In this document: in pieces, positions 8,735 to 16,513 of the stretch
Layout of the letters: every line of letters begins with the position of its first letter
How positions within the stretch are numbered: the first letter of the stretch is position 1
Notes under the pieces: model-generated
Told to the model about the DNA's origin: nothing
Databases searched by the model: none
What the model saw: only the letters and a program-made list of their open reading frames with translations
Translations under genes and position numbers: made by a program
Assembly: GCF_014193895.1 (NCBI RefSeq)
Contig: NZ_BLZR01000001.1
Location: forward strand, 2,728,001 to 2,792,000
DNA from: Clostridium fungisolvens
GTDB taxonomy: Bacteria > Bacillota > Clostridia > Clostridiales > Clostridiaceae
Direction of reading: 5' to 3'
DNA: 64,000 nucleotides

Positions 8735-8834
8735 AAGATGTACCACTTCATCTTGAAACTTATTATTTTAAAATTCTCTCACCAGAACCTGTGAGAGTTT
8801 TAAAAATAGATTTCAGATTGAAGTTGTACATCTT
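8735..8834. repeat. long nested hairpin repeat
   Basis: Outer arms AAGATGTACCACTTCATCTT (8735 onward) and its near-complement ending at 8834 enclose an inner pair of TTTTAAAATTCTCTCACC and TGTGAGAGTTTTAAAA. Folded, it would be a hairpin close to 50 base pairs long. It shares the CCACTTC core and the TTCTCTCA inner loop with the element at 5512-5589. It lies at the 3' end of the alkA-like operon. Confidence 0.65.
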
Positions 8835-8860
8835 AAACTACCTCATAAAGTATTTAATTT

Positions 8861-9463
8861 TTATATCACAGAAAGTGCCCATAGATATAATGATGCAACA
8901 GAACCATATGGAGAATATCTTTTTCTATACATATCAAACTTTTTCTTCGGAAGCTCTTTTAGACTATATAACTTCATCATGCCTCTACGAATGGCTAGGT
9001 CTCCATAGCTCACCACATCAGGGCGACAAAGTGAGGAAATTAGTAGCATCTCAGCTGTCCAAACACCAATCCCATTAAGTGATGAAAGCTTTTTTATGAT
9101 TTCCTCATCACTTAAATCATAAAGTTCATTAAAGTTTATTTCACCTGAAATAGCAGCACTTGCAACTCCCTTTATGTATCCAGCTTTTCTTAAAGTCATA
9201 CCACAACCTTGAATGTCAGATAAGCTTATTTTATCAATACTTTCTGCTGTAATTACCCCAAGTAGACTAAATAATCTGTTCCATACAGTTTCTGCAGCCT
9301 TAGTTGAAATTTGCTGACCAATTATAATCCAAACAAGCGCCTCAAATGGATCAGGAGTAATTTTACGTTTTATCATACCAATTTTCTCAATGGCCGCACC
9401 AAGTTTCTTATCCTTGCTTTTTAAGTATTCTATCTCTTTTTCACCGTATTCAAAAATCTGCAT
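8861..9463 (-). CDS. DNA-3-methyladenine glycosylase, HhH-GPD superfamily (AlkA-like)
   Basis: This base-excision glycosylase removes alkylated bases from DNA. The helix-hairpin-helix LNGIGVWTAEMLL and the downstream conserved Asp in YGDLAIRRG (near residue 155 from the chosen start) are the diagnostic GPD features. The ATG at 9463 is chosen over a TTG at 9487 because the latter lies inside the upstream gene. At about 200 residues it lacks the N-terminal TBP-like domain of E. coli AlkA. It is the third gene of an alkylation-repair operon (AdaA-like, Ogt-like, AlkA-like), with one base between stop and start. Confidence 0.88.
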   Translation of the reverse strand: MQIFEYGEKEIEYLKSKDKKLGAAIEKIGMIKRKITPDPFEALVWIIIGQQISTKAAETVWNRLFSLLGVITAESIDKISLSDIQGCGMTLRKAGYIKGVASAAISGEINFNELYDLSDEEIIKKLSSLNGIGVWTAEMLLISSLCRPDVVSYGDLAIRRGMMKLYSLKELPKKKFDMYRKRYSPYGSVASLYLWALSVI

Positions 9464-9464
9464 T

Positions 9465-9926
9465 TTATTTTGCACTCTCCATATCAAGTAGTGTTTTTTT
9501 TAGTTCTATTCCTCCACGATAACCTATAAGAGAACCATCTGCCCCAATAACACGATGACATGGGATAAATATTGGTATTGGATTACGGTTATTTGCAAGC
9601 CCTATCGCTCTAGAGGCCTTAGGATTACCTATTTTAGTAGCTATACTCTTATAACTTACGGTTTCACCATATGGTATTTCACAAAGCTTTAACCAAACAT
9701 CTTTCATAAAGGGTGTTCCTTCTGGCTCCAAGGATAGGGAAAACTCTTTAAGATCTCCCATAAGATAACTCTTAAGTTGCCTTGCAGCTTCCTTCAATAT
9801 AGGGGTTTCTTGTACTTTAATATCTTGAGGAATTTTATCATTCTCAAAATATAGATTAGTTATTTTCCCATCATTTTCTACTATTGCAATCTTACCAATT
9901 TTTAATTCATACGAATATATAGACAC
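9465..9926 (-). CDS. methylated-DNA--protein-cysteine S-methyltransferase
   Basis: This 153-residue suicide repair protein transfers the methyl group from O6-methylguanine to its own cysteine. The active-site motif IPCHRVIG places the acceptor Cys at residue 123, and the DNA-binding helix motif with SRAIGLANNRNP precedes it. The GTG start overlaps the stop of the AdaA-like gene by one base (TAGTG), indicating translational coupling. In Bacillus the equivalents are adaB or ogt; here its position beside adaA points to an adaptive-response role. Confidence 0.93.
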   Translation of the reverse strand: MSIYSYELKIGKIAIVENDGKITNLYFENDKIPQDIKVQETPILKEAARQLKSYLMGDLKEFSLSLEPEGTPFMKDVWLKLCEIPYGETVSYKSIATKIGNPKASRAIGLANNRNPIPIFIPCHRVIGADGSLIGYRGGIELKKTLLDMESAK

Positions 9927-10495
9927 TACAAATCACCTCTACTTTTCCTATATTCACTTGGTGTAAACTCAGTTTGTTCCTTAAAACATTTATAAAAATT
10001 AGACAAACTTTTAAATCCCGTTGCATAGGAGATCTCAAGAATATCAATATCACTTTGCTTTAGAAGTTCTTTTGCTTTTTCTATTCTTAGCTTAATAATA
10101 TACTGTGTTGGAGTAAGCTTAGTATGCTGTTTAAAAAGCTTAATCAAGTGGTTTGTACTAATTCCAAGTTGTTTTGAAATATCACTTAAGTCAACGGGCT
10201 TATTAAAATATGTATGAAATATATTTTTAGCCTTTTCTATTAGCTCTGAATCAGGCTGAAAATCCACCTTATCTGGACAACATCTCTTGCACGGACGAAA
10301 CCCACTATCCAAAGCATTTACAGTATTATCAAAAAAAATTACATTTTCACGTATTGGAGTCTTTGACTTGCATGATGGTCTGCAGAAAATCCCTGTTGTC
10401 TTTACTCCATAGAAGAAGAGTCCATCATATTTATTGTCACAGCTAATAACCGCTTGCCATTTTTCACTATCTGAAATTTTAATACACTGCTTCAT
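9926..10495 (-). CDS. AdaA-like methylphosphotriester transferase and AraC-type regulator
   Basis: The N-terminal domain has the Ada zinc site, with Cys pairs in FCRPSC and RPCKRC; the first Cys of the set is the methyl acceptor from DNA phosphotriesters. The C-terminal half is an AraC-type DNA-binding domain ending FYKCFKEQTEFTPSEYRKSRG. On methylation such proteins become transcriptional activators of the repair operon. The ATG at 10495 has GAGGAGA seven bases upstream and is preferred over an upstream TTG. It is the first gene of the three-gene operon, so the protein probably activates its own operon. Confidence 0.92.
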   Translation of the reverse strand: MKQCIKISDSEKWQAVISCDNKYDGLFFYGVKTTGIFCRPSCKSKTPIRENVIFFDNTVNALDSGFRPCKRCCPDKVDFQPDSELIEKAKNIFHTYFNKPVDLSDISKQLGISTNHLIKLFKQHTKLTPTQYIIKLRIEKAKELLKQSDIDILEISYATGFKSLSNFYKCFKEQTEFTPSEYRKSRGDL

Positions 10496-10908
10496 ATGTT
10501 TTCTCCTCATCAATGTTTATCTATGAATATTTAATCTTTATAAGTCCTTGTATCATACATAAACACAACCGATCTATATTAATCTAAATGTTGCCTGAAT
10601 TTTCATTTAAAAGCTATAATATTTTCTTATCCAGCTCTATTGTATAAATCATAAATGCGATCCTGGTAGATAGGCTTCTTTCATTATTATCACTCCAGTA
10701 ATAGCCCTATTACAAACATATTTTACAGGAAATTAAGCTAAATATCTTCCTATATTTCATTAAGTAATTTTATAGGTAGATATAATGTAGACTCTGCTTA
10801 TACCAAAACAGCGAACTTTAGGGATAGACACCCAATAACAAAAGGCAGCTTTATATAGCGAGTTCTACATAAAGCTACCTTTTGGAATTTCATATTATAA
10901 TTTTTTGT
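10496..10908. other. intergenic region with a hairpin at its left end
   Basis: No gene is seen. The spacer contains the promoter region of the adaptive-response operon. Near 10841-10882 an inverted repeat (AAAGGCAGCTTTAT with ATAAAGCTACCTTT) is placed just after the stop of the 10909 gene and probably terminates that operon, although the T-run is weak. Confidence 0.6.
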
Positions 10909-11169
10909 TTACAGAGTTATAGTTACTTCATCTCCATCTGCTGAGGTGACTTCTACCAATTTTAAACCTCTGTAGCCTCTTAGATATTTTATGCTCCTTG
11001 CAAGTTCGTCAAAATCTATACAATCAATTATATCCCTTTGTTCCTGACTCAGATGTTTTCCTGACTTTTCTATAGCGTAAGAAGCTATCCTACATCCTAA
11101 GCTTGCAATACTTAAAGGTACGGGAATAAAAAATTTCCTACCATGCTTTTCTCTTATATAAATTCTCAT
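10909..11169 (-). CDS. small protein of the DUF2089/SHOCT-like operon
   Basis: About 86 residues from the ATG at 11169, which has GAAGGGA nine bases upstream; an ATG at 11190 is possible. It has a short hydrophobic stretch (FFIPVPLSIASLG) and ends in the same way as its neighbour, with a SADGDEVTITL tail matching the EQGDSVEISVE tail there. The two proteins therefore seem related through their C-terminal strand. Third gene of an operon with a SHOCT-like protein and DUF2089. Function unknown; operon partners suggest a regulatory or envelope-stress role. Confidence 0.7.
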   Translation of the reverse strand: MRIYIREKHGRKFFIPVPLSIASLGCRIASYAIEKSGKHLSQEQRDIIDCIDFDELARSIKYLRGYRGLKLVEVTSADGDEVTITL

Positions 11170-11238
11170 CGCATATATTCCCTTCTGCATTATTTTTTTT
11201 GCACAGAAGAATTATTAATGCCTGTGCCTTTAATGCTT

Positions 11239-11607
11239 CTATTCAACACTTATCTCGACGCTGTCACCTTGTTCACTTTTTACATCTACAATTTTACCGT
11301 CAAGTCCATCACTTACAGCCTGAAGAATAGCTTGGATATCTATATCTTCCATACCTTCTACACCTTCTATTTTAGGTATTCTTTTAATAGCGCCACCTAT
11401 AGTTCTTATGAACTTAACAGGTACATTTATATTTACGTTGTCTCCATGTTGTGAATTCACTCTGATCTTTAGCATTTTATCAGCGTTAATTATTGCAGGA
11501 ACAGTACTTCTAGAAGCATATAAAACGTCTATTAATTCTCCTGCCTTCTGAGCATCAATTTTACCTTCTTCAAGCATCTTTAAAACTTTCATAATCTCAT
11601 CATTCAT
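11239..11607 (-). CDS. SHOCT-like domain protein
   Basis: About 122 residues. The N-terminus (EIMKVLKMLEEGKIDAQKAGELIDVL) is the short SHOCT-like helical module, quoted in part as EGKIDAQKAGELI, and is followed by a beta-rich part with the repeated pattern of LKIRVNSQHGDNVNINVP typical of the YvlB/LiaX-like group. The ATG at 11607 follows GGGG at ten bases and is preferred over a TTG at 11616. Second gene of a three-gene operon after DUF2089. Related proteins participate in cell-envelope sensing, but that role is inferred here. Confidence 0.75.
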   Translation of the reverse strand: MNDEIMKVLKMLEEGKIDAQKAGELIDVLYASRSTVPAIINADKMLKIRVNSQHGDNVNINVPVKFIRTIGGAIKRIPKIEGVEGMEDIDIQAILQAVSDGLDGKIVDVKSEQGDSVEISVE

Positions 11608-11630
11608 TTTATACAATCCCCTTTTTTAAA

Positions 11631-11993
11631 TTATTTTTTTAATAAATTTATCGCTTGTTCTGCTGTAATTTCACCTTTTTCAAGCTTGTCAATCACTTCA
11701 GAACTGTTATCTTCCTTCTCTTTAATAGGTGCATAACCTAGTGAAACAATTAAATCTTCAATTTTACTTCGAACTGTAGGATAAGATATTCCAAGTTCCT
11801 TTTCAACATCCTTAATATTACCTCTACATTTTATAAAAACCTCTGCAAAGTTTAGTTGGTCTGTAGTAAGATAAGAAAACTTCGAAAGTTCAAAATCATT
11901 TTCAATAACAGTATTACATTTTTTGCATTGTAACTTTGTAACTGTAAGCTTTGAACTGCATACAGGACATCGAGTTAATACTTTATAAGCCAT
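11631..11993 (-). CDS. DUF2089 family zinc-ribbon / HTH regulator
   Basis: The 121-residue product begins with a zinc ribbon (CPVC at residues 9-12 and CKKC near 22-25), then a sigma-like helix-turn-helix (GNIKDVEKELGISYPTVRSKI) and a C-terminal SHOCT-like helix pair (KLEKGEITAEQAINLLKK). This is the DUF2089 architecture. The ATG at 11993 with GGAG upstream is preferred over 12017. First gene of the operon. A perfect 15-base inverted repeat lies upstream, probably its own binding site. Confidence 0.85.
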   Translation of the reverse strand: MAYKVLTRCPVCSSKLTVTKLQCKKCNTVIENDFELSKFSYLTTDQLNFAEVFIKCRGNIKDVEKELGISYPTVRSKIEDLIVSLGYAPIKEKEDNSSEVIDKLEKGEITAEQAINLLKK

Positions 11994-12015
11994 ACAAATC
12001 ACTCTCCATAGTTTC

Positions 12016-12043
12016 ATTATACTACCATTATTTATAATTTCAA
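12016..12043 (-). promoter_or_regulatory. predicted promoter of the DUF2089 operon
   Basis: Minus-strand TTGAAA (12038-12043) and TATAAT (12016-12021) with a 16-base spacer, 23 bases upstream of the DUF2089 ATG. Confidence 0.55.
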
Positions 12044-12081
12044 TACATTTATTAATTTATTTTATATATTTTTATTTTCAT

Positions 12082-12117
12082 ATTAATAAAATTAATTTTA
12101 ACATTAATTTTATTAAT
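12082..12117. promoter_or_regulatory. perfect inverted repeat upstream of the DUF2089 operon
   Basis: ATTAATAAAATTAAT (12082-12096) and ATTAATTTTATTAAT (12103-12117) are exact complements separated by six bases. It lies just upstream of the predicted -35, where an activator or autoregulator would bind. The high A+T content makes chance symmetry more likely than usual, but a 15-base perfect arm is still notable. Confidence 0.6.
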
Positions 12118-12211
12118 AACAATATTAACCACTTATATACTCCAGTTCTATGACTGTAAATTGTGTTGGAAAACATTTTTATCACCAATTCTATTTTACT
12201 TGATTTAAATG

Positions 12212-12303
12212 ATTCCTATGGCGAAGCTTAATTTATACATGCCCAAAAATCACGCACCTATGAATTTTAGTATGTATAAATTAATAGTTGAGTTAGGAAC
12301 CCT
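12212..12303. repeat. about 98-bp palindromic repeat, copy 1 (degenerate)
   Basis: Near-palindrome containing AATTTATACATGCCC in the left half and TATGTATAAATTAATAGTTG with a GGAACCC end in the right half. It shares its outer and inner sequence with copies at 12697, 19829 and 21621. Confidence 0.7.
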
Positions 12304-12452
12304 ACAAAGACTATTACAAAAGATTTCAAGTAATTGATTCAGAATAGTAATTTACTTTTAAGTAATAGAAAAAATTATCTAGATCCTTAATCTACTTCGA
12401 AATTTGCAGAAAATTAAGCTGAAGGTGCGTACTAGATATTACTATAAAAAAG

Positions 12453-12536
12453 CCTTATATTATGTATTAAATAAATGTTGTTACTGCTATCTAAAAGGAC
12501 AAGCTATAAAATACCAACATTTACTTAATATATAAG
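12453..12536. repeat. long hairpin, CCTTATAT...ATATAAGG
   Basis: Arms 12453-12480 (CCTTATATTATGTATTAAAT then AAATGTTG) and 12514-12536 (CAACATTTACTTAATATATAAGG in part) are largely complementary. No gene is adjacent, so a terminator role is not obvious; it may be another mobile palindrome. Confidence 0.5.
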
Positions 12537-12696
12537 GTAATGTAATAAAAATATTTACACAGGTTACAATCAGTGAGATATGAGCGTTTGAGTAATTAGA
12601 TTTATTTCACTTACACTAATTGGAGTATATTGAATTTAAGGATTTAAATAATACAACTATATCTTGGCATCTATTTTCACCTAAAGTTGTATATAA

Positions 12697-12795
12697 AGGG
12701 TTCCATTACGAAAACTTAAGTTATGCATGTTCGAAAATCGTGGCTACTGAGGATTTTCGCGGCATGCATAACTTAATAGTTGAAGTTGGAACCCT
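12697..12795. repeat. about 98-bp palindromic repeat, copy 2 (best preserved)
   Basis: Begins AGGGTTCC and ends GGAACCCT. Inner arms AACTTAAGTTATGCATG and CATGCATAACTTAA and a core pair CGAAAATC/GATTTTCG make an almost continuous stem of about 45 base pairs. No coding capacity. It is the most complete copy of a family with members at 12212, 19829, 21621 and a partial one at 37241. Confidence 0.8.
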
Positions 12796-12858
12796 ATAGT
12801 TACAGACAATTAAGTCAGAATGCGAAACATAATACAACTTAATTGATGAAACTAAAAA

Positions 12859-12985
12859 CACAAATAATGTTCTTTAAGAATTGAATAATGCGATAAAAAA
12901 ATTATTTTAAAACACTCTTCGGTCTACAATTTTCCTAGAGCTAATTGGTATAATATGTTATAATCAATCATAATTAAGACAGAAT
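12859..12985 (+). repeat. 120-bp leader repeat, copy B
   Basis: Second copy of the leader seen at 201-322, with the same AATGTTCTTT box, the shared TTATTTTAAAACACT and the ATTAAGACAGAAT end. It carries TATAAT-like hexamers near 12945-12960 and precedes a 25-residue membrane protein gene. Confidence 0.7.
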
Positions 12986-13033
12986 ATGAAAATAAGACAA
13001 ATTTAAGTATATTCTATTATTGGAGGTGATGAA

Positions 13034-13111
13034 ATGGCTGGGGCTCTTGTAGCGATTGCTGTAGTGATTTTTGTTGTATTTTACATAATCCTTAAGAAAA
13101 AGGATAAATGA
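13034..13111 (+). CDS. 25-residue single-pass membrane protein
   Basis: MAGALVAIAVVIFVVFYIIL followed by KKKDK: one hydrophobic helix (residues 3-20) and a basic tail, so probably N-out, C-in. GGAGGTGAT lies five to eight bases before the ATG, an excellent ribosome binding site, and the gene follows leader repeat B. Its size and layout fit small membrane regulators or type-I-toxin-like peptides, but no family is recognised. Confidence 0.7.
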   Translation: MAGALVAIAVVIFVVFYIILKKKDK

Positions 13112-13314
13112 TAGAAGAACACTCATTCTATTCGGCGGCCGAACATTGTTTATACTCAGAAGAAAGAAGCGAGAAACCATTTGAATCTTCACTTAAATAT
13201 AAACTTATCGGCATTAACTGGTTATAAATGATATAACTACAAATAATTAAGTATTGGTAGTAAAAAAATTACGGATTAAAACTAATAAATGATATAATAA
13301 TGGAGGAAGCAGGA

Positions 13315-13503
13315 TTGGATAAGATTGTTAATCTAATTATTCAGTCAGTTGCATATTTTGCAATTGTTTTATTTATATTTTTCATTTCAAGGAAGTTTGG
13401 TATTAATACACATTCATCTATATGGTCATTAGCGATTGGTTCAACTATTGGCTGGATTATAGTGCAAGGTTTATCTGTAATTATGAAGAGAAAGAAAAAT
13501 TAG
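13315..13503 (+). CDS. small two-helix membrane protein
   Basis: About 62 residues with two hydrophobic segments (about VNLIIQSVAYFAIVLFIFFI and IWSLAIGSTIGWIIVQGLSV) and a basic C-terminus RKKN. The TTG at 13315 is chosen because GGAGG lies eight bases before it; an ATG at 13300 overlaps that site and has none of its own. It is followed at once by a strong terminator. Function unknown; it may act with the 25-residue membrane protein upstream. Confidence 0.7.
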   Translation: MDKIVNLIIQSVAYFAIVLFIFFISRKFGINTHSSIWSLAIGSTIGWIIVQGLSVIMKRKKN

Positions 13504-13531
13504 GCAACCATAGAGGTTTCCTAATTTTTTT
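13500..13531 (+). terminator. terminator of the small membrane protein gene
   Basis: TTAGGCAACC (13500-13509) and GGTTTCCTAA (13515-13524) form a stem followed by seven T residues. The stem overlaps the stop codon. Confidence 0.85.
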
Positions 13532-13607
13532 GTTTATAATCCACAACTTTTAAAAGCATAATTAAAGATTAAAGAATATAGAAAAAAGGCTAGATTTCTC
13601 TACCCCT

Positions 13608-14444
13608 TTAGCACAAGCTACTTACATCACATTGACCATATTGATTATCACCTACGGCAACAAAAGTGCCATCTGCTTTAAGACCAACTGTATGAGCACA
13701 TCCAGCAGCAACTGCCACAATACCATACCAGCTACTAACATTGCACTGTCCATACTCATTCCAGCCCACTGCAACCACATTTCCGTCAGCTTTAAGACCT
13801 ATGGTATGACTACTGCCCGCAGCTATAGCTACAATACCGTTCCAATCATTAACATCACACTGACCTTCATTATTTTTACCTGTAACAACCACTGTACCAT
13901 CGGATCTAAGACCAACGGTATGAAGATAACCTGCAGCTACTGCCACTATATCACTCCAGTCACTAACATTGCATTGACCATATCTATTATTACCCACAGC
14001 CATAACTGTACCATTTGCTTTAAGCCCCACTGTATGCCAATCCCCTGCTGTAATGGCCACAATATCATGCCAGTCAGTTACCTCACATTGCCCTTCATTA
14101 TTTCGACCTGCTGCAACCACCGTGCCGTTTTGTTTAAGGCCAACGGTACGACGCCAACCAGCTGCAATGGCTACAATATTACTCCAACCATTTACATCGC
14201 ACTGGTCATGCTTATTCCAACCCACTGCTACAACAGTACCATCAGACTTTAGCCCTACTGTATGAGAATTGCCTGTGTTCGTCGCCATATGAACATTACC
14301 AGCATCCACCGAAACAATATCGCTCCATATGCTTACATCACATTGACCACATTTATTATCACCTACAGCCATAACTGTTCCGTCTGCTTTTATACCAATA
14401 GTATGACGATGACCTGCCGCTATGATATTTCTTGCATCTCTCAT
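13608..14444 (-). CDS. RCC1-like seven-repeat beta-propeller protein
   Basis: About 278 residues made almost entirely of seven repeats of 39-40 residues with the pattern HTVGLKADGTVVAVG..N.YGQC.V..W.DIVAVAAG. This is the RCC1 / chromosome-condensation-regulator repeat and predicts a seven-bladed beta-propeller. The Cys in GQC is conserved in every repeat. The ATG at 14444 is chosen because GGAGGT lies six bases upstream. No signal peptide is visible. In bacteria such proteins have no single known function; protein-protein binding is the general guess. Confidence 0.85.
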   Translation of the reverse strand: MRDARNIIAAGHRHTIGIKADGTVMAVGDNKCGQCDVSIWSDIVSVDAGNVHMATNTGNSHTVGLKSDGTVVAVGWNKHDQCDVNGWSNIVAIAAGWRRTVGLKQNGTVVAAGRNNEGQCEVTDWHDIVAITAGDWHTVGLKANGTVMAVGNNRYGQCNVSDWSDIVAVAAGYLHTVGLRSDGTVVVTGKNNEGQCDVNDWNGIVAIAAGSSHTIGLKADGNVVAVGWNEYGQCNVSSWYGIVAVAAGCAHTVGLKADGTFVAVGDNQYGQCDVSSLC

Positions 14445-14507
14445 ATAACTACCTCCAACATTCTTCAGCATTAAATTTCTTTAGATTTATCTATAGGTAA
14501 ACCACTT

Positions 14508-14565
14508 CGTATCTAATTTTATCATATAATGCATACAACAAAGTTGAGCATTGTAATTTAACTAT
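14508..14565 (-). pseudogene. Rpn family internal fragment
   Basis: The minus strand encodes IVKLQCSTLLYALYDKIRY, which matches VKLKCLTLLYALFDKF in the larger Rpn fragment at 20289-20702. No start or stop is retained. An AACCACTTCG repeat core adjoins it at 14500. Confidence 0.6.
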
Positions 14566-14575
14566 ATTTAAACAA

Positions 14576-14614
14576 GCAGCCAAGAATAGAAAAAGGATCT
14601 CTATTCTTGGCTGC
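14576..14614 (-). terminator. terminator of the hybrid cluster protein gene
   Basis: GCAGCCAAGAATAG (14576-14589) and CTATTCTTGGCTGC (14601-14614) form a perfect 14-base stem between the hcp stop and the RCC1-like gene's start. Confidence 0.85.
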
Positions 14615-14636
14615 TATGTATCTTAAAAACTATTAT

Positions 14637-16283
14637 TTATCCTAATATTTGTTTTAAATCCGCATCAGGTGTGCTGATTGGCTTTATACCAAAATTGTCA
14701 ACTAAGAATTGTAATACATTTGGTGATAAGAATGCAGGCAAGCTTGGCCCAATATACATTCCTTTTACCCCTAAAGAAAGCAATGCTAGAAGATCAGCAA
14801 CAGCTTTTTGTTCATACCAAGAAAGTATTATCGATAAAGGTAAATCATTAACACCACATTTGAATGCATCAGCTAAAGCTAAAGCTATTCTAACTGCTGA
14901 ATAAGCATCGTTACATTGTCCAACATCTAATAAACGTGGAAGTCCAGCAACTTCGCCAAATTGTAGTTTATTAAAACGATATTTTCCACATGCTAATGTA
15001 AGAATAATAGAATCATTCGGAACCTTTTCAGCAAATTCTGTGTAGTAGTTTCTTCCAGGTTTAGCACCATCACAACCTCCGATTAAGAAGAAGTGCTTAA
15101 CTTTACCATCTTTTACTGCATTTATTATTGTATCAGCGTGACTTAGAGTTGCTTTATGTCCAAAGCCAACTAAAATTTCTTTTACTTCTTCATCTTCTTT
15201 GAAGCCACCTAATTCTAGAGCTTTATTTATTATTTCAGTAAAATCCTTATTTCCATTTTCATCTTTATCTATATGTTTAACTCCATCCCATCCAACAACA
15301 CTAGTTGAGAAAATTCTATCTTTGTAAGAATCTCTTGGTTTCATTAAACAGTTAGTTGTCATTAAGATGCAACCAGGAATATTATCAAATTCCTTTTGTT
15401 GATTTTGCCATGCACTTCCGAAGTTACCTACTAAGTGAGGGTATTTATTTAATTCAGGATATCCATGAGAAGGTAACATTTCACCATGAGTATAAATATT
15501 TATACCTTTACCTTCAGTTTGCTTTAAAAGCATTTCTAAATCTCTTAGGTCATGTCCTGAAATTACTATAAACGGACCTTTCTTTCTATTTACATTTACT
15601 TTTGTAGGAGTTGGTGCGCTATAAAGACTGTTATTAGCAGTATCTAGAAGCTCCATGATTTTGACACTGGCATCTCCAGTTTCAATTAATAATTTAATTA
15701 AATCATCTAATGTTAAAGCATCATCAGTTAAAGAAGCTAAAGCTTTAAAATAAAAATTATCCACTTCATCATTATTATATTTTACAAATCTTGCTTGATG
15801 TGCGTAAGCAGCGATTCCTTTTAGACCATATTTTATAGTCTCTCTAACTGAACGAATGTCAGAATCTAAATTTTGATCATACATGATTCCAGCTTTTTTA
15901 GCATCTTCAAACATAACTTCAGTAGATTCGCTTAAATCATATAATGCTTCAGGAGCTTGTATCTTCCCAGCTTGTACTCTTTCACGCAAAGATTCTTTGA
16001 TTTCTTGAGATTTCTTTAATTTAGCCATATGATCAGCAGGATCAAAATTAACATTAGTCAAGGTCATAAATAATGAATCCTCTACAAAAGAAACTACGCT
16101 TTTATCTATTACTTCACCATTTTTTAAAAGTTCATTAGCATATAAACTAATTCCTTTTAACTGATAAATCAATAGATCTTGCATAGCTGCAATGTCAGGT
16201 GTCTTACCACATACACCAATTTTAGTGCATCCTTTGCCACCGGCAGTTTGTTCACATTGATAACAGAACATTTCTTGAACCAT
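14637..16283 (-). CDS. hcp: hybrid cluster protein (hydroxylamine reductase)
   Basis: This 548-residue protein has the N-terminal FeS motif C7-X2-C10-X8-C19-X5-C25 of the class found in anaerobes and the conserved C-terminal cluster ligands (for example ILMTTNCL, IGGCDGAKPGR, LACGKYRFN, and VGQCNDAYSA). Hcp carries a [4Fe-4S] cluster and a 4Fe-2S-2O hybrid cluster and reduces hydroxylamine or, in current models, nitric oxide. It is cytoplasmic. AAAGGA lies before the ATG. It is monocistronic with its own terminator; no Hcr-type reductase is adjacent. Confidence 0.97.
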   Translation of the reverse strand: MVQEMFCYQCEQTAGGKGCTKIGVCGKTPDIAAMQDLLIYQLKGISLYANELLKNGEVIDKSVVSFVEDSLFMTLTNVNFDPADHMAKLKKSQEIKESLRERVQAGKIQAPEALYDLSESTEVMFEDAKKAGIMYDQNLDSDIRSVRETIKYGLKGIAAYAHQARFVKYNNDEVDNFYFKALASLTDDALTLDDLIKLLIETGDASVKIMELLDTANNSLYSAPTPTKVNVNRKKGPFIVISGHDLRDLEMLLKQTEGKGINIYTHGEMLPSHGYPELNKYPHLVGNFGSAWQNQQKEFDNIPGCILMTTNCLMKPRDSYKDRIFSTSVVGWDGVKHIDKDENGNKDFTEIINKALELGGFKEDEEVKEILVGFGHKATLSHADTIINAVKDGKVKHFFLIGGCDGAKPGRNYYTEFAEKVPNDSIILTLACGKYRFNKLQFGEVAGLPRLLDVGQCNDAYSAVRIALALADAFKCGVNDLPLSIILSWYEQKAVADLLALLSLGVKGMYIGPSLPAFLSPNVLQFLVDNFGIKPISTPDADLKQILG

Positions 16284-16513
16284 AATATCAATCCTTTCAA
16301 TTCAAAATTTTTGACTTTACTCTTATATTTTATAATAATATTGGCAATATATGCAATAATTTATCAGAAAATTCAAAAAATAAAAGTTTTAATTAACAAA
16401 ATTGTCATTTTATGTACAATAACTAACAATGAAATTAAAAACATATTGAAATTAGCATATTTACAATTTAAGCAGCATATTACATTAAGAAAATAATTAT
16501 GTAAGGAAATACT

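Noticed and set aside
12200..12800. CRISPR array suggested by repeated sequence blocks
   Set aside because: The repeats are single, long near-palindromes with no regular spacer lengths, no cas genes and no leader.
12974..13192. Minus-strand frame of 72 codons across the small membrane protein
   Set aside because: The plus-strand 25-residue gene has a far stronger ribosome binding site and the minus frame looks like random A+T-rich coding.
13632..14252. Long plus-strand reading frame (about 206 codons) over the RCC1-like gene
   Set aside because: It is the antisense shadow of a repetitive gene: the opposite strand has a GGAGGT site and seven clean repeats, whereas this frame has no start signal and no family match.
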